Origin: Limousia pullorum
GTDB taxonomy: Bacteria; Bacillota; Clostridia; Oscillospirales; Acutalibacteraceae
Length of the DNA: 29,326 bases
Direction: 5' to 3'
Assembly: GCA_018714545.1 (NCBI GenBank)
Contig: DVNG01000002.1
Coordinates: 1-29,326 of the forward strand
Part shown: one piece after another, positions 16,885 through 25,077 of the stretch
How positions within the stretch are numbered: the stretch's first letter is position 1
Layout: each line of letters begins with the position of its first letter
Translations under genes and position numbers: made by a program
Notes under the pieces: model-generated
Told to the model about the DNA's origin: nothing
Seen by the model: only the letters and a program-made list of their open reading frames with translations
The model's database searches: none

Positions 16885-16996
16885 GTTTTGTGTCCGGATA
16901 TATAGAACCCCTTTTGTCGATATATATGCAAAGCTATGATACGTGGGAACAGAAGGGTTGAATTGTCTGAAGTAATGTTGTTTTTAAGCGATGATT

Positions 16997-17668
16997 TCAG
17001 TATGCAAGAGTATAGCCTAATCCTCTGATTGCTCTGATTTTTGTCTTAGAATTTAGCTTGCTGAGTTTTTTTCTTAAAAAGGACATATACACTTCCGAAT
17101 TGTTGTATTCTGCCTCGTTATCATATCCCCATATTTTTTCCGTTATTTGTTCTTTTGTTATAATCTTTTCCTTGTTGAGAAGCAGCAATTCCATGAGCTG
17201 ATACTCTTTGCCGCCAAGTTTAATTTTTTGCCCGTTGCAGCTTATCTCGCCGGTGGCTGTGTTTAAAACAAGATCACCGAAGGAGACAGAGTCGTCAGAG
17301 TCAATGGCTGTTCTTGCTCTTATCAACGTGCGAACCCTTTTCAGCAATTCCTTAGGTTCAAAAGGTTTTGTCAGATAGTCGTCTGCGTCAGCGCTGAGTG
17401 ACTGCTGTTTTTCCTCAAGCTCGGCTTGTGATGCAATCAGGATAATCGGAACATTTATATTTCCTTCCCTCAAATGTATCAGCAGTTCAAGTCCGTTGAT
17501 TTTTGGAAGGATAGAGTCCAAAATAATTGCGTCGTAAATACCGCTTAAAGCGCAGTCCAAACCGTACTCGCCGTCATGTGCGCAATCGGTTAGAAAGTTC
17601 TCTTTTTCAAAAGTTTTGACCAGTGCATCTGACAGGCTTTTTTCGTTTTCGATAAGAAGTAATCGCAT
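16997..17668 (-). CDS. OmpR-family response regulator with atypical receiver (orphan)
   Basis: A 223-aa protein with a receiver domain (1-120) and a winged-helix DNA-binding domain (about 130-223; KEYQLMELLLLN, the conserved KIWGYD region, RAIRGLGYTLAY). The phospho-acceptor Asp51 (ILDSILP) and Lys101 (TKPF) are kept. However, the acidic pair that binds magnesium reads Glu7-Asn8 rather than Glu-Asp, and the switch Thr/Ser position falls on Ala79 by gapless alignment from KPF (Ser80 is next to it). No histidine kinase gene adjoins. Phosphorylation may therefore be weak or unnecessary. ATG 17668 is chosen because it gives the conserved beta-1 start; a 17686 start adds six residues. Neither has a strong Shine-Dalgarno. 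Confidence 0.9.
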   Translation of the reverse strand: MRLLLIENEKSLSDALVKTFEKENFLTDCAHDGEYGLDCALSGIYDAIILDSILPKINGLELLIHLREGNINVPIILIASQAELEEKQQSLSADADDYLTKPFEPKELLKRVRTLIRARTAIDSDDSVSFGDLVLNTATGEISCNGQKIKLGGKEYQLMELLLLNKEKIITKEQITEKIWGYDNEAEYNNSEVYMSFLRKKLSKLNSKTKIRAIRGLGYTLAY

Positions 17669-17769
17669 GATCCCGCCCCATTCCATTTCGTAATATGATT
17701 GTAATAAGGTAAGACATAATTGATTGTTACGTCCTGTCTATAGCATTTAAACACGCTATTTTATTTTTA

Positions 17770-17778
17770 ATTATACCA
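17770..17778 (-). promoter_or_regulatory. Possible extended -10 promoter of the response regulator
   Basis: On the minus strand, TGGTATAAT is an extended -10 element (TGn-TATAAT) without a clear -35, about 100 nt before the start codon. The AT-rich rest of 17780-17930 shows nothing else. Confidence 0.35.
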
Positions 17779-17933
17779 TAAAAAATCGAAACAATATTGA
17801 AAAAACGTGTAGTTTTATCCTTTTTTTTGCGAAAATCAAAAAAATTCCATTCATTACGTATGCATATCTCATGCATATTTATTCTTTAGGTTTTTTTTGA
17901 CTTGATTTCGCTGGAAAATATACAAAAAGGAAA

Positions 17934-17977
17934 ATATAAAATAGGGCTGACTCAACAGAGAATGTCGAATCAGCCCT
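17934..17977 (-). terminator. Rho-independent terminator after the BspA-like dockerin gene
   Basis: An 11-bp stem with one mismatch (AGGGCTGATTC / GAGTCAGCCCT on the minus strand) is followed by ATTTTATATTTT. A T-rich tract on the other side means it could also act on the plus strand. Confidence 0.8.
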
Positions 17978-18021
17978 TGCTTTTACTTTTTATTATAATA
18001 ATACAGAGGGAAATAATAAAG

Positions 18022-19269
18022 TTATTTCGCTACTGCCAGCTGTATTGCAGTTACGTCAATCACGTTAAATTCACCGTCACCGTTAAAGTCATAGTTTGCT
18101 ATGCTGAGAGTGTCATACGCTTCTTTCTTTGTAAGCTTTCTCTGGAGAAGAGTTGCGTCTTCTATGCTCAGAACATTGTCATCGCTGTAATCGCCTAAAG
18201 TAATTATGCTTTCTCCGATGAATTTGATATTATTTTCTTTTGCATATCTTTCTGCGTATGAACCCTTAACACCATAAATTGTAAGGTTGGGGCAGTTATC
18301 GAAAGCTGTTTCATCGATATATGTTACATTTTCGGGTATGTATATAATGCTGAGGTTTGTACATCCCTGAAATGCGTTGAACTCGATAGATGTTACTGTT
18401 TCAGGAATAGTTACATTTGTAAGATTTTCGCAGCACTGGAATGCTGATTTATCAATGGTTTTAATACCTTCGGAAATAATTATTTCTTCAAGATTTGTAC
18501 AGCCGTCGAAAGTGCAAATTCCGATAATTTCAATATTTGGAGTAACTTCTATTTCAGTTAAATTTTTACACTCGGCAAAAACAGAATTTGTAATACTTTT
18601 GGTCTCATCTCTAAGGATTGCCTGTTCAATATCTTTGTCAACAGCTATAAGGTGATTTCCCAAATAGAGCATGTGATTATCCCAGTTGTTCCTGTTGTTG
18701 AAATATGCGGTATTTTCAAAAGCTGCATATCCGATTTCAGTTACGCTTTCCGGGATATTTATCACTGCAAGATTCGTACATCCGCTGAATGTCCAAGGTT
18801 CAATTTTCAAAACGCCTTTTGGAATTGTGATTTCTTCCAAAGATTTGCAGTCTGTAAATGCATTGTTTTCTATTACTGTAACGCTCTGCGGTATATTTAT
18901 TTCTTTAAGATTTTCGCATCCGTAGAAAGCTCCGCTTTTGATTGTTTCAATGGTATCGGGAAGGGTGACTTCCGTAATATCAGTGTTAGAGAAGAAAGCG
19001 TCTTTTCCGATTGCGGTAACAGGCATTTCATCTATTTCAGAAGGAATTGAAACATGACCTTCAGCATTTGTATATCCTGTTATCGTTACAGCTCCGTTTT
19101 CAACAGTATATGTAAAATCTCCAAGTAAAGCATATTCAGAAGCGGATGCTAAATCCGGCTGGGTGTTTTCCTCGCCGAAAGCGAATATTGTTCCCGATGC
19201 AGTGATTAAAACTGCAAGGCAAACAGCCAAAGCAAAGCGCCAAGGTCTGAATTTGTAATTCTGTTTCAT
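18022..19269 (-). CDS. Secreted BspA-type leucine-rich-repeat protein with dockerin
   Basis: A 415-aa exported protein. Residues 1-32 are a signal peptide (basic MKQNYKFRPWRF, then a hydrophobic core ending in Ala-Phe-Gly). Residues about 60-350 carry LRR_5 (BspA-like) repeats of about 23 residues with the pattern I-P-x-x-V-x-x-I-x-x-x-A-F-x-x-C-x-x-L. An island near 205-235 (NNWDNHMLYLGNHLIAVD) breaks the series, as is common in this family. The last 58 residues are a dockerin; its first calcium loop DYSDDNVLSIED has Ser where Asn is usual, and the second, DFNGDGEFNVID, is canonical. Family knowledge: BspA repeats often mediate adhesion. Inferred: a non-catalytic scaffold-bound binding protein. 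GAAGGGAAAG precedes the ATG. Confidence 0.92.
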   Translation of the reverse strand: MKQNYKFRPWRFALAVCLAVLITASGTIFAFGEENTQPDLASASEYALLGDFTYTVENGAVTITGYTNAEGHVSIPSEIDEMPVTAIGKDAFFSNTDITEVTLPDTIETIKSGAFYGCENLKEINIPQSVTVIENNAFTDCKSLEEITIPKGVLKIEPWTFSGCTNLAVINIPESVTEIGYAAFENTAYFNNRNNWDNHMLYLGNHLIAVDKDIEQAILRDETKSITNSVFAECKNLTEIEVTPNIEIIGICTFDGCTNLEEIIISEGIKTIDKSAFQCCENLTNVTIPETVTSIEFNAFQGCTNLSIIYIPENVTYIDETAFDNCPNLTIYGVKGSYAERYAKENNIKFIGESIITLGDYSDDNVLSIEDATLLQRKLTKKEAYDTLSIANYDFNGDGEFNVIDVTAIQLAVAK

Positions 19270-19348
19270 ATCTTTCCCTTCTTTCCATCAAAACATGTTT
19301 TATAGTCATATATTATAAAAAGAATTAACAGTTTCTTTCTATATTTGT

Positions 19349-19377
19349 AGTATAGCATAATTTTAATTGATATGCAA
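19349..19377 (-). promoter_or_regulatory. Probable promoter of the BspA-like dockerin gene
   Basis: On the minus strand, TTGCAT and TATACT are separated by 17 nt, giving a leader of about 70 nt. Confidence 0.55.
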
Positions 19378-19538
19378 TAAAAATTATAATATTGTAATAA
19401 AAATTTTGCCGTGTTAAACGCTTGTATAGAAAATGGTTACAGACAATAATCTAAAGATTACAACATGATACTTAATTGTCAAAAGAGTAACAAAGAAACA
19501 TTCCTGTAAATATGGTGGAGACTTTCCATAAATAATGA

Positions 19539-19633
19539 GCCAAAACTTAAAATAGTGTAAAAGGCTTTAGCTTAATAAAATTATATTAAGAAAAAAGAAA
19601 TTTTGTGAATTTATGCTTTATTTAAGTTTTGGC
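19539..19633. repeat. 95-nt element bounded by a perfect 13-bp inverted repeat
   Basis: GCCAAAACTTAAA at 19539-19551 is matched by its exact reverse complement TTTAAGTTTTGGC at 19621-19633. Inside is a smaller inverted repeat, CTTAAT...ATTAAG. It lies in the non-coding gap between the divergent BspA-like dockerin and fucosidase genes. It could be a structured RNA, a paired protein-binding site, or a remnant of a small inverted-repeat element; no flanking target duplication is visible. Confidence 0.4.
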
Positions 19634-19678
19634 GAAAATTGATAAGAAAAATTGAAAATTGATATACTGTATATTGAT
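19634..19678. promoter_or_regulatory. Candidate operator: two 11-bp direct repeats plus a palindrome
   Basis: GAAAATTGATA occurs at 19634-19644 and 19654-19664, exactly 20 nt apart, so both copies face the same side of the helix. The second runs into TATACTGTATA (19663-19673), a 5-1-5 palindrome, and a third ATTGAT follows at 19673. The AT-rich remainder up to the fucosidase start shows no convincing promoter. Confidence 0.3.
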
Positions 19679-20001
19679 TTTGTTGTACAATTATTTTTAT
19701 GACAAAAACTATATTTTGTTTATATTTTATGAAACGATATAAATATAAAAATAATTATATATATTTAAAATATATTTGATTTTATTGCTTTGTATCTTTT
19801 CGCTAATCTAAATGTAATAAAATATTTATCCAACTGGCAATTATGCTTTTTTATTCAATAAGAACAAAATATTATTTTTAATGCTGAACAGCGATTTTTA
19901 TAAAAAAATCTATTTTTACGAAACTTTATAAAAAGTTTTTTAAATAAGCTAATTTTATCTATTTGGTATATTTAATTTTTTAGAAAAGGAGTGTAAAAGT
20001 A

Positions 20002-21213
20002 GTGAAAATTGGAAATTTAAAATGGAGAAAAATAGCGTCCGCAGCGCTTGCCGGAATGATTCTTTTATCATCGGTACCGGCTTTCTCCGCACAGGAAAAG
20101 GAGCCGCTTGTTTCCTCCGTTCAGGAAAACAGCGAATCTGACGCTCTCAGACTCTGGTATACCGCACCATCTTCTAAATGCGGAGCCAGCGGAGAGAAAG
20201 ACATTTGGCAGCAGTGCACTCTCCCAATCGGAAACGGAGATATCGGTGCAAATGTTTACGGAGAAATTGTAAACGAAAGGCTTACATTTAACGAAAAAAC
20301 TCTGTGGACAGGCGGCCCAAGTGAAAGCAGACCGGATTATAACGGCGGAAATCTTACTCAAAACGGTCAAAACGGCGAAACAATGAAACAAATTCAGCAG
20401 CTTTTCGCAGAGGGAAAAGACGCTGAAGCTTCAAGCCTGTGCAATAAATTGGTTGGCACAAGTGACGGATACGGCTCTTATCAGTCATGGGGCAATATCT
20501 ATTTCAACCATACAGGACTTAATGAAAACAACATTACAGGTTATGTTCGTGATTTGGATTTGAATAATGCAATCGCAAGTGTTGAATTTGATTCAAACGG
20601 AACACACTATACAAGAGAATATTTCATAAGCAACCCGGACAATGTTCTTGTGGCTCATTTCACAGCAGAGGGTTCGGACAAGCTTAATATGGAGATAACT
20701 TTACCATCCAACCAGGGCGGAAAGACAGTGGCAGAGGGCAACAGCCTTTACCTTGCCGGTGAGGTAAGCGACAACCAGCTTAAATATGACTCCGTTCTTA
20801 AAGCTGTAACAGAAACCGGAAAGGTTGACGCTTCCGGAGATAAGCTTGTTGTAAGCGGAGCTCAGGAGCTCACTGTATATGTAAGCGCAGATACAGACTA
20901 TAAAAACGAGTATCCTAAATACAGAACAGGTGAAACAGCGGAAGAACTCCACGAAAAGGTAAACACTACAGTGGAAAATGCCGCCGCAAAACCATATGAA
21001 GAGGTTAAAAACACACATGTTGAGGATTACAGCGACCTTTTCGGAAGGGTTGAGCTTGATTTGGGACAGTCTGTTTCAGACAAAACAACAGACGCACTTT
21101 TGAAAGCTTACAACAACGGAACAGCAACTGAAGAAGAGCAAAGACAGCTTGAAGTTATGCTTTTCCAGTATGGACGTTACCTGACAATAGCTTCTTCAAG
21201 AGAAAATTCTTAA
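20002..21213 (+). CDS. GH95 alpha-L-fucosidase, N-terminal part (signal peptide and beta domain)
   Basis: A 403-residue reading frame starting at GTG, with AAAAGGAG about 10 nt upstream. Residues 1-29 are a signal peptide (basic start, AALAGMILLSSVPAFSA). Residues about 48-280 are the N-terminal beta-sandwich domain of glycoside hydrolase family 95, recognised by LPIGNGDIGANVYGEIVNER and LNEKTLW-type TFNEKTLWTGGPSE. A helical linker (about 300-400) follows and ends in YGRYLTIASSRENS before the TAA. On its own this fragment lacks all catalytic residues and should be inactive, though it would be secreted. Confidence 0.88.
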   Translation: MKIGNLKWRKIASAALAGMILLSSVPAFSAQEKEPLVSSVQENSESDALRLWYTAPSSKCGASGEKDIWQQCTLPIGNGDIGANVYGEIVNERLTFNEKTLWTGGPSESRPDYNGGNLTQNGQNGETMKQIQQLFAEGKDAEASSLCNKLVGTSDGYGSYQSWGNIYFNHTGLNENNITGYVRDLDLNNAIASVEFDSNGTHYTREYFISNPDNVLVAHFTAEGSDKLNMEITLPSNQGGKTVAEGNSLYLAGEVSDNQLKYDSVLKAVTETGKVDASGDKLVVSGAQELTVYVSADTDYKNEYPKYRTGETAEELHEKVNTTVENAAAKPYEEVKNTHVEDYSDLFGRVELDLGQSVSDKTTDALLKAYNNGTATEEEQRQLEVMLFQYGRYLTIASSRENS

Positions 21214-21246
21214 CTTCCATCAAACCTCCAGGGTGTATGGAATAAT

Positions 21247-24200
21247 GTGAACAATCCTCAGTGGAGTTCAGACTATCATATGAACGTAAACCTTCAGATG
21301 AACTACTGGCCTACATATTCCACAAATCTTGCAGAGTGCGCAGACCCGCTTATAAGATACGTGGATTCACTGAGAGAGCCGGGAAGAGTTACAGCCGCTA
21401 TTTATGCAGGTGTTGTAAGTGAAGAAGGAGAAGAAAACGGTTTTATGGCTCATACCCAGAACACACCATTCGGATGGACTTGTCCCGGATGGGCATTTAG
21501 CTGGGGATGGTCACCGGCTGCTGTTCCGTGGATTTTGCAGAACTGCTGGGAGTATTACGAGTACACCGGTGATTATGATTACATGGTAAATAATATCTAT
21601 CCAATGCTTCGTGAAGAGGCAATGCTCTACAACTCCATGCTTATAAAGGACGAGGACGGAAAATATGTTTCATCACCAACATACTCTCCTGAGCAGGGAC
21701 CTTACACAGTAGGAAATACATACGAGCAGTCATTGATTTGGCAGCTTTTTGAAGATGCAATAACTGCCGGAAAGCTTGTAGGCGAGGACGAAGAGGTTAT
21801 CGCCCAGTGGCAGGAAAAGCAGGATAATCTGAAAGGACCTATCGAAATAGGTGACGACGGACAGATTAAAGAATGGTACATAGAAACTTCATTTAATAAG
21901 GACGAAAACGGAAACACATTGGGCGAGGGCTACGGTCACAGACATCTTTCCCATATGCTGGGTTTGTTCCCGGGAGACCTTATTACAGAGGATACACCTG
22001 AATGGTTCGAGGCTGCAAAGGTTTCCATGAATATGAGAACCGATTCCAGCACAGGCTGGGGTATGGGCCAGAGAATAAACACATGGGCAAGACTTGGCGA
22101 CGGAAACAGAGCTCATAAGCTTATAACAGACCTGTTTAAATCCGGTATTTACATGAACCTCTGGGATACACATCCTCCTTTCCAGATTGACGGTAACTTC
22201 GGTATGACATCAGGTGTTTCCGAAATGCTTGTTCAGAGCAACGCCGAATATATAAATCTTTTGCCGGCTCTTCCTGATGAGTGGGCAGACGGCAGCGTAA
22301 GCGGTCTTGTTGCAAGAGGCAATTTTGAAATCACAATGAACTGGGAAAACAAGTCAATTCAGACTGCAACTTTGCTTTCAAATAACGGAGGCGAAGCTAT
22401 AGTACAGGCTGACAGAATTTCCCTTGGAACAGTTAAAGACAGCGACGGCAACTATGTTGATTTTGAAGTATTAAAGGACAACAGAATTTCCTTTGAAACA
22501 GAGGCAGGAAAGAGCTACACAATCTCATCAATCCCTGCTGAGGAAGAAAAGGCAGAATCTCCTGCAAATATCAAGGCATACAAGCTTACAGACGGACAGA
22601 CAGAAGTCCTCTGGGACGCTGTTGACGCAGAAAATGCAGTTTACAATGTATACAGACAGATTAACGACGGCGAATGGTATCTTATCGGAACAGATATCTC
22701 CGATTTGAGCTTTAAGGATACTGACGCTTACGATGTTTTGGGAACATTGTCCTATAAGGTTTCTGCCGTTATAGACGGTGAGGAAACAAAACTCAGCGAT
22801 ATTGTTTCTGTTATGGACATGAGAAATATGGCAGGCATGATGGACGACCAGGATTCCAGAATAGTTTACAGCGGAAACTGGGGCAACTGGACAGGGGACG
22901 CCGACAACTACAAGGGAACAATCAAATTCCTTGAAACACCGAATGGCAGTGAAACAATTTCCCTTACCTTCTGCGGTACAGGTATTGAGGTTCTCACCTG
23001 CAAAAACCACGACAGAGGAACAATGAAGGTTGATATCGACGGAGTTGACATGGGAACAGTCGATACATATTCTCCTACAACACAAAGACAGGTTAAAATA
23101 TTCTCTAAGGATGATTTGGAGTACGGAATACACACAATAACACTTACAGCTACAGGCGAACATTCAGCTCAGAGTTCAAAGGCAAAGCTTGAGTTTGACG
23201 GATTTAATGTACTTGACAATTCAGTGGTCTATCCTGAATCACTGAAGGTTGTGTCATCAAACGGTATGACTACAGTTTCCAAGGCAGATACACAGCTTCA
23301 GATGAAGGCTTACAGTATGCCTGAGGGAACAGAAAATACAGGCGTTGTATGGTCTGTTGAAAGAAAGAGCGGAAATACAACTGCTAAAATAGACGAAAAC
23401 GGACTTTTGACACTTGACGGTGAAAACGGCGTTGTAACAGTCAAGGCATCTATGAAGAACAACGGTAATATAGCCGGAACTGTAGATATAACAGTTGCAA
23501 TTCCAACAGAGAATGATAACTATGAAATAGTAGAGGATTCCGTAAATAAGAAAAATCCGAACCCTGCTATTACTTGGAACGGTTCATGGTCAACATGGGC
23601 AGGAGAACCAACAAGACACCACGGCGGTACAAAGACAGACGGTTCAGGAGCCGGCAGTTCATTTAGCTACACCTTTACGGGAACAGGAATAGAGCTGTAT
23701 GCTCAGAAGAATCTGAAATACGGCAAGTACACAGTTGTTCTTGACGGTGAGGACGCAGGAGAAGCAAGCCTTGTAGGTACTGTTCAGGGTGGCGAAGACC
23801 AGCAGCTTGTTTATTCAAAGCTTGGCTTGGAAAATAAAGAGCACACAATCACATTTACAGTTGCCGCAGTTGACGGAAATACAACCGTAAATATGGACTA
23901 TTTCAAGGTTTACAAACCATCTGAAGAGATTGTTGATAAATCACAGCTTCAGGAAGCAATAGAAAAGTACGGCGACAGAACAGAAGCCGAGTACACACAG
24001 GAAGCATGGGCTCCTTTTGAGGCTGCAATGAAAGCTGCTGTAGAGGGAATGAACAGCAGTGAAACAACAGCAGAGCAGGTACAGACACTTGCCGACAATC
24101 TGAACAAAGCAGGCGAAGAGCTTGACAAGCAGGAAATTGTAGCCCCTGAATTTGCAAAGAACGCAAAGGCTGTAGTTTCAGGAATAGAGTCCGACAAGGT

Positions 24201-24888
24201 TACTCTTATCTGGGATAAAGCCGAATGTGCAGTGTCCTATAAGGTTGTTGTAAAGGACAACGAGGGCGCAGAGGTTAAGACAGCTGAGACAGATAATAGC
24301 TATTTGCAGATAAATGAGCTTAACCCGAATACAGAATATGTATTTGAAGTTTACGGAGTAAACAGAAACGGAAAAGCTTCCGAAACTCCGTTGACCGTAA
24401 AGGGAACAACAGCGGCTCCAATCGACAACGAAGCTCCTGCACAGGTTACAGGACTTGCTGTTACTGAAATTTCCGGAGCAAATCAGGCTAAAATAACCTG
24501 GGAGAAATCCATAGACCCACAGGGCAGCGTGATTACTTATGAAGTTTATATCAACGGTATTAAGGCTGCTGAAACCCAGGAAACAGAGTTTATTTTCGAC
24601 ATAATCGACGGCACATCCTACAGCATAAGAATAGTTGCCGTTGACGAGGCAGGAAACAAATCTCTGCCGGCAGTTTATAACTATGCTACCGGTTCACAGT
24701 CCGTAAAAGGCGACGTAAATAAGGACGGAAAAGCGGATGTAGAGGACGTTACCTTAATTCAGAAATTTATAGTTAAAATTGATTTAGGAGAAACTATATT
24801 TGATGAAAAGGTTGCAGATGTAAACGGTGACGGTGCAATCACGGTAACCGACGCAACAGAAATACAGATAATGCTTGGCCGCAGTTAA
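21247..24888 (+). CDS. GH95 alpha-L-fucosidase, catalytic part with accessory modules and dockerin
   Basis: A 1213-residue frame; the GTG at 21247 is only the first possible start after the stop and has no good ribosome site, so independent translation is doubtful and the product would lack a signal peptide. Residues 1-430 hold the GH95 (alpha/alpha)6 barrel and C-terminal beta domain. Likely catalytic residues, by the Bifidobacterium AfcA model, are Asn13 and Asn15 (MNVNLQMNYWP), Glu149 (SPTYSPEQG) and Asp315 (PPFQIDGNFG). Next come an Fn3-like module (435-522), a jelly-roll-like module (533-657), a Big_2-like module (660-752), a second jelly-roll-like module (770-890), a FIVAR helical module (895-962), two Fn3 modules (966-1055, 1060-1148) and a dockerin (1153-1213) with loops DVNKDGKADVED and DVNGDGAITVTD. 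Family role: inverting removal of terminal alpha-1,2-L-fucose. Confidence 0.92.
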   Translation: MNNPQWSSDYHMNVNLQMNYWPTYSTNLAECADPLIRYVDSLREPGRVTAAIYAGVVSEEGEENGFMAHTQNTPFGWTCPGWAFSWGWSPAAVPWILQNCWEYYEYTGDYDYMVNNIYPMLREEAMLYNSMLIKDEDGKYVSSPTYSPEQGPYTVGNTYEQSLIWQLFEDAITAGKLVGEDEEVIAQWQEKQDNLKGPIEIGDDGQIKEWYIETSFNKDENGNTLGEGYGHRHLSHMLGLFPGDLITEDTPEWFEAAKVSMNMRTDSSTGWGMGQRINTWARLGDGNRAHKLITDLFKSGIYMNLWDTHPPFQIDGNFGMTSGVSEMLVQSNAEYINLLPALPDEWADGSVSGLVARGNFEITMNWENKSIQTATLLSNNGGEAIVQADRISLGTVKDSDGNYVDFEVLKDNRISFETEAGKSYTISSIPAEEEKAESPANIKAYKLTDGQTEVLWDAVDAENAVYNVYRQINDGEWYLIGTDISDLSFKDTDAYDVLGTLSYKVSAVIDGEETKLSDIVSVMDMRNMAGMMDDQDSRIVYSGNWGNWTGDADNYKGTIKFLETPNGSETISLTFCGTGIEVLTCKNHDRGTMKVDIDGVDMGTVDTYSPTTQRQVKIFSKDDLEYGIHTITLTATGEHSAQSSKAKLEFDGFNVLDNSVVYPESLKVVSSNGMTTVSKADTQLQMKAYSMPEGTENTGVVWSVERKSGNTTAKIDENGLLTLDGENGVVTVKASMKNNGNIAGTVDITVAIPTENDNYEIVEDSVNKKNPNPAITWNGSWSTWAGEPTRHHGGTKTDGSGAGSSFSYTFTGTGIELYAQKNLKYGKYTVVLDGEDAGEASLVGTVQGGEDQQLVYSKLGLENKEHTITFTVAAVDGNTTVNMDYFKVYKPSEEIVDKSQLQEAIEKYGDRTEAEYTQEAWAPFEAAMKAAVEGMNSSETTAEQVQTLADNLNKAGEELDKQEIVAPEFAKNAKAVVSGIESDKVTLIWDKAECAVSYKVVVKDNEGAEVKTAETDNSYLQINELNPNTEYVFEVYGVNRNGKASETPLTVKGTTAAPIDNEAPAQVTGLAVTEISGANQAKITWEKSIDPQGSVITYEVYINGIKAAETQETEFIFDIIDGTSYSIRIVAVDEAGNKSLPAVYNYATGSQSVKGDVNKDGKADVEDVTLIQKFIVKIDLGETIFDEKVADVNGDGAITVTDATEIQIMLGRS

Positions 24889-24929
24889 TGTTTGTAAAAG
24901 TATAAATAAGATTTAACGGTCATAAAATT

Positions 24930-24973
24930 GGCTGTCAGCAAAGACGTTATAAACCTCTGCTGACAGCCTTTTT
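24930..24973 (+). terminator. Rho-independent terminator after the fucosidase gene
   Basis: A perfect 11-bp stem (GGCTGTCAGCA / TGCTGACAGCC), a 17-nt loop, and a run of five Ts. Confidence 0.88.
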
Positions 24974-24994
24974 AATTATACAATTCTATAAGAC

Positions 24995-25040
24995 AAAATA
25001 AAAAGAGCTGATTTAAAACTAATAATTTTAAATCAGCTCT
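24995..25040 (-). terminator. Rho-independent terminator after rny
   Basis: A perfect 15-bp stem (AGAGCTGATTTAAAA / TTTTAAATCAGCTCT), a 7-nt loop, then TTTTTATTTT on the minus strand. Confidence 0.88.
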
Positions 25041-25077
25041 GTATTTTCTCAGTCGAAAATGTATTTTTAGAACAAGA

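Larger units (their letters stand above)
20002..24888 (+). pseudogene. GH95 alpha-L-fucosidase gene interrupted by one in-frame TAA
   Basis: Both halves below are in one frame. If TAA at 21211-21213 were a sense codon, the gene would encode 1628 residues: signal peptide, complete GH95 module, accessory modules, dockerin. The bases after the stop encode LPSNLQGVWNNVNNPQWSSD, the conserved GH95 segment, so the break falls inside the fold. No other stop or frameshift is seen. The options are a recent nonsense mutation, readthrough, or a sequencing error. TAA ends several intact genes here, including mutS2, ffh and uvrC, so the code is not altered. Confidence 0.75.

Noticed and set aside
16885..16996. 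GCAAAGCTATG near 16930 resembles part of a cyclic-di-GMP riboswitch.
   Set aside because: The required upstream GGCAAACC-type half is not at the right distance, the pairing does not close, and no plus-strand gene follows for 3 kb.
19921..19945. AAACTT...AAGTTTTTT hairpin shortly before the fucosidase start as an attenuator.
   Set aside because: The pairing is all A/T except one C-G pair and too weak to set apart from the surrounding AT-rich background.
22528..23163. A 211-codon minus-strand frame inside the fucosidase gene.
   Set aside because: It is Cys- and Val-rich with no recognisable domain, and it mirrors the modules on the other strand.
20002..24888. Stop-codon reassignment as an explanation for the in-frame TAA.
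   Set aside because: TAA ends many intact genes here (for example mutS2, ffh, rpsP, trmD, uvrC), TGA and TAA both behave as stops, and no suppressor tRNA is seen in the cluster.
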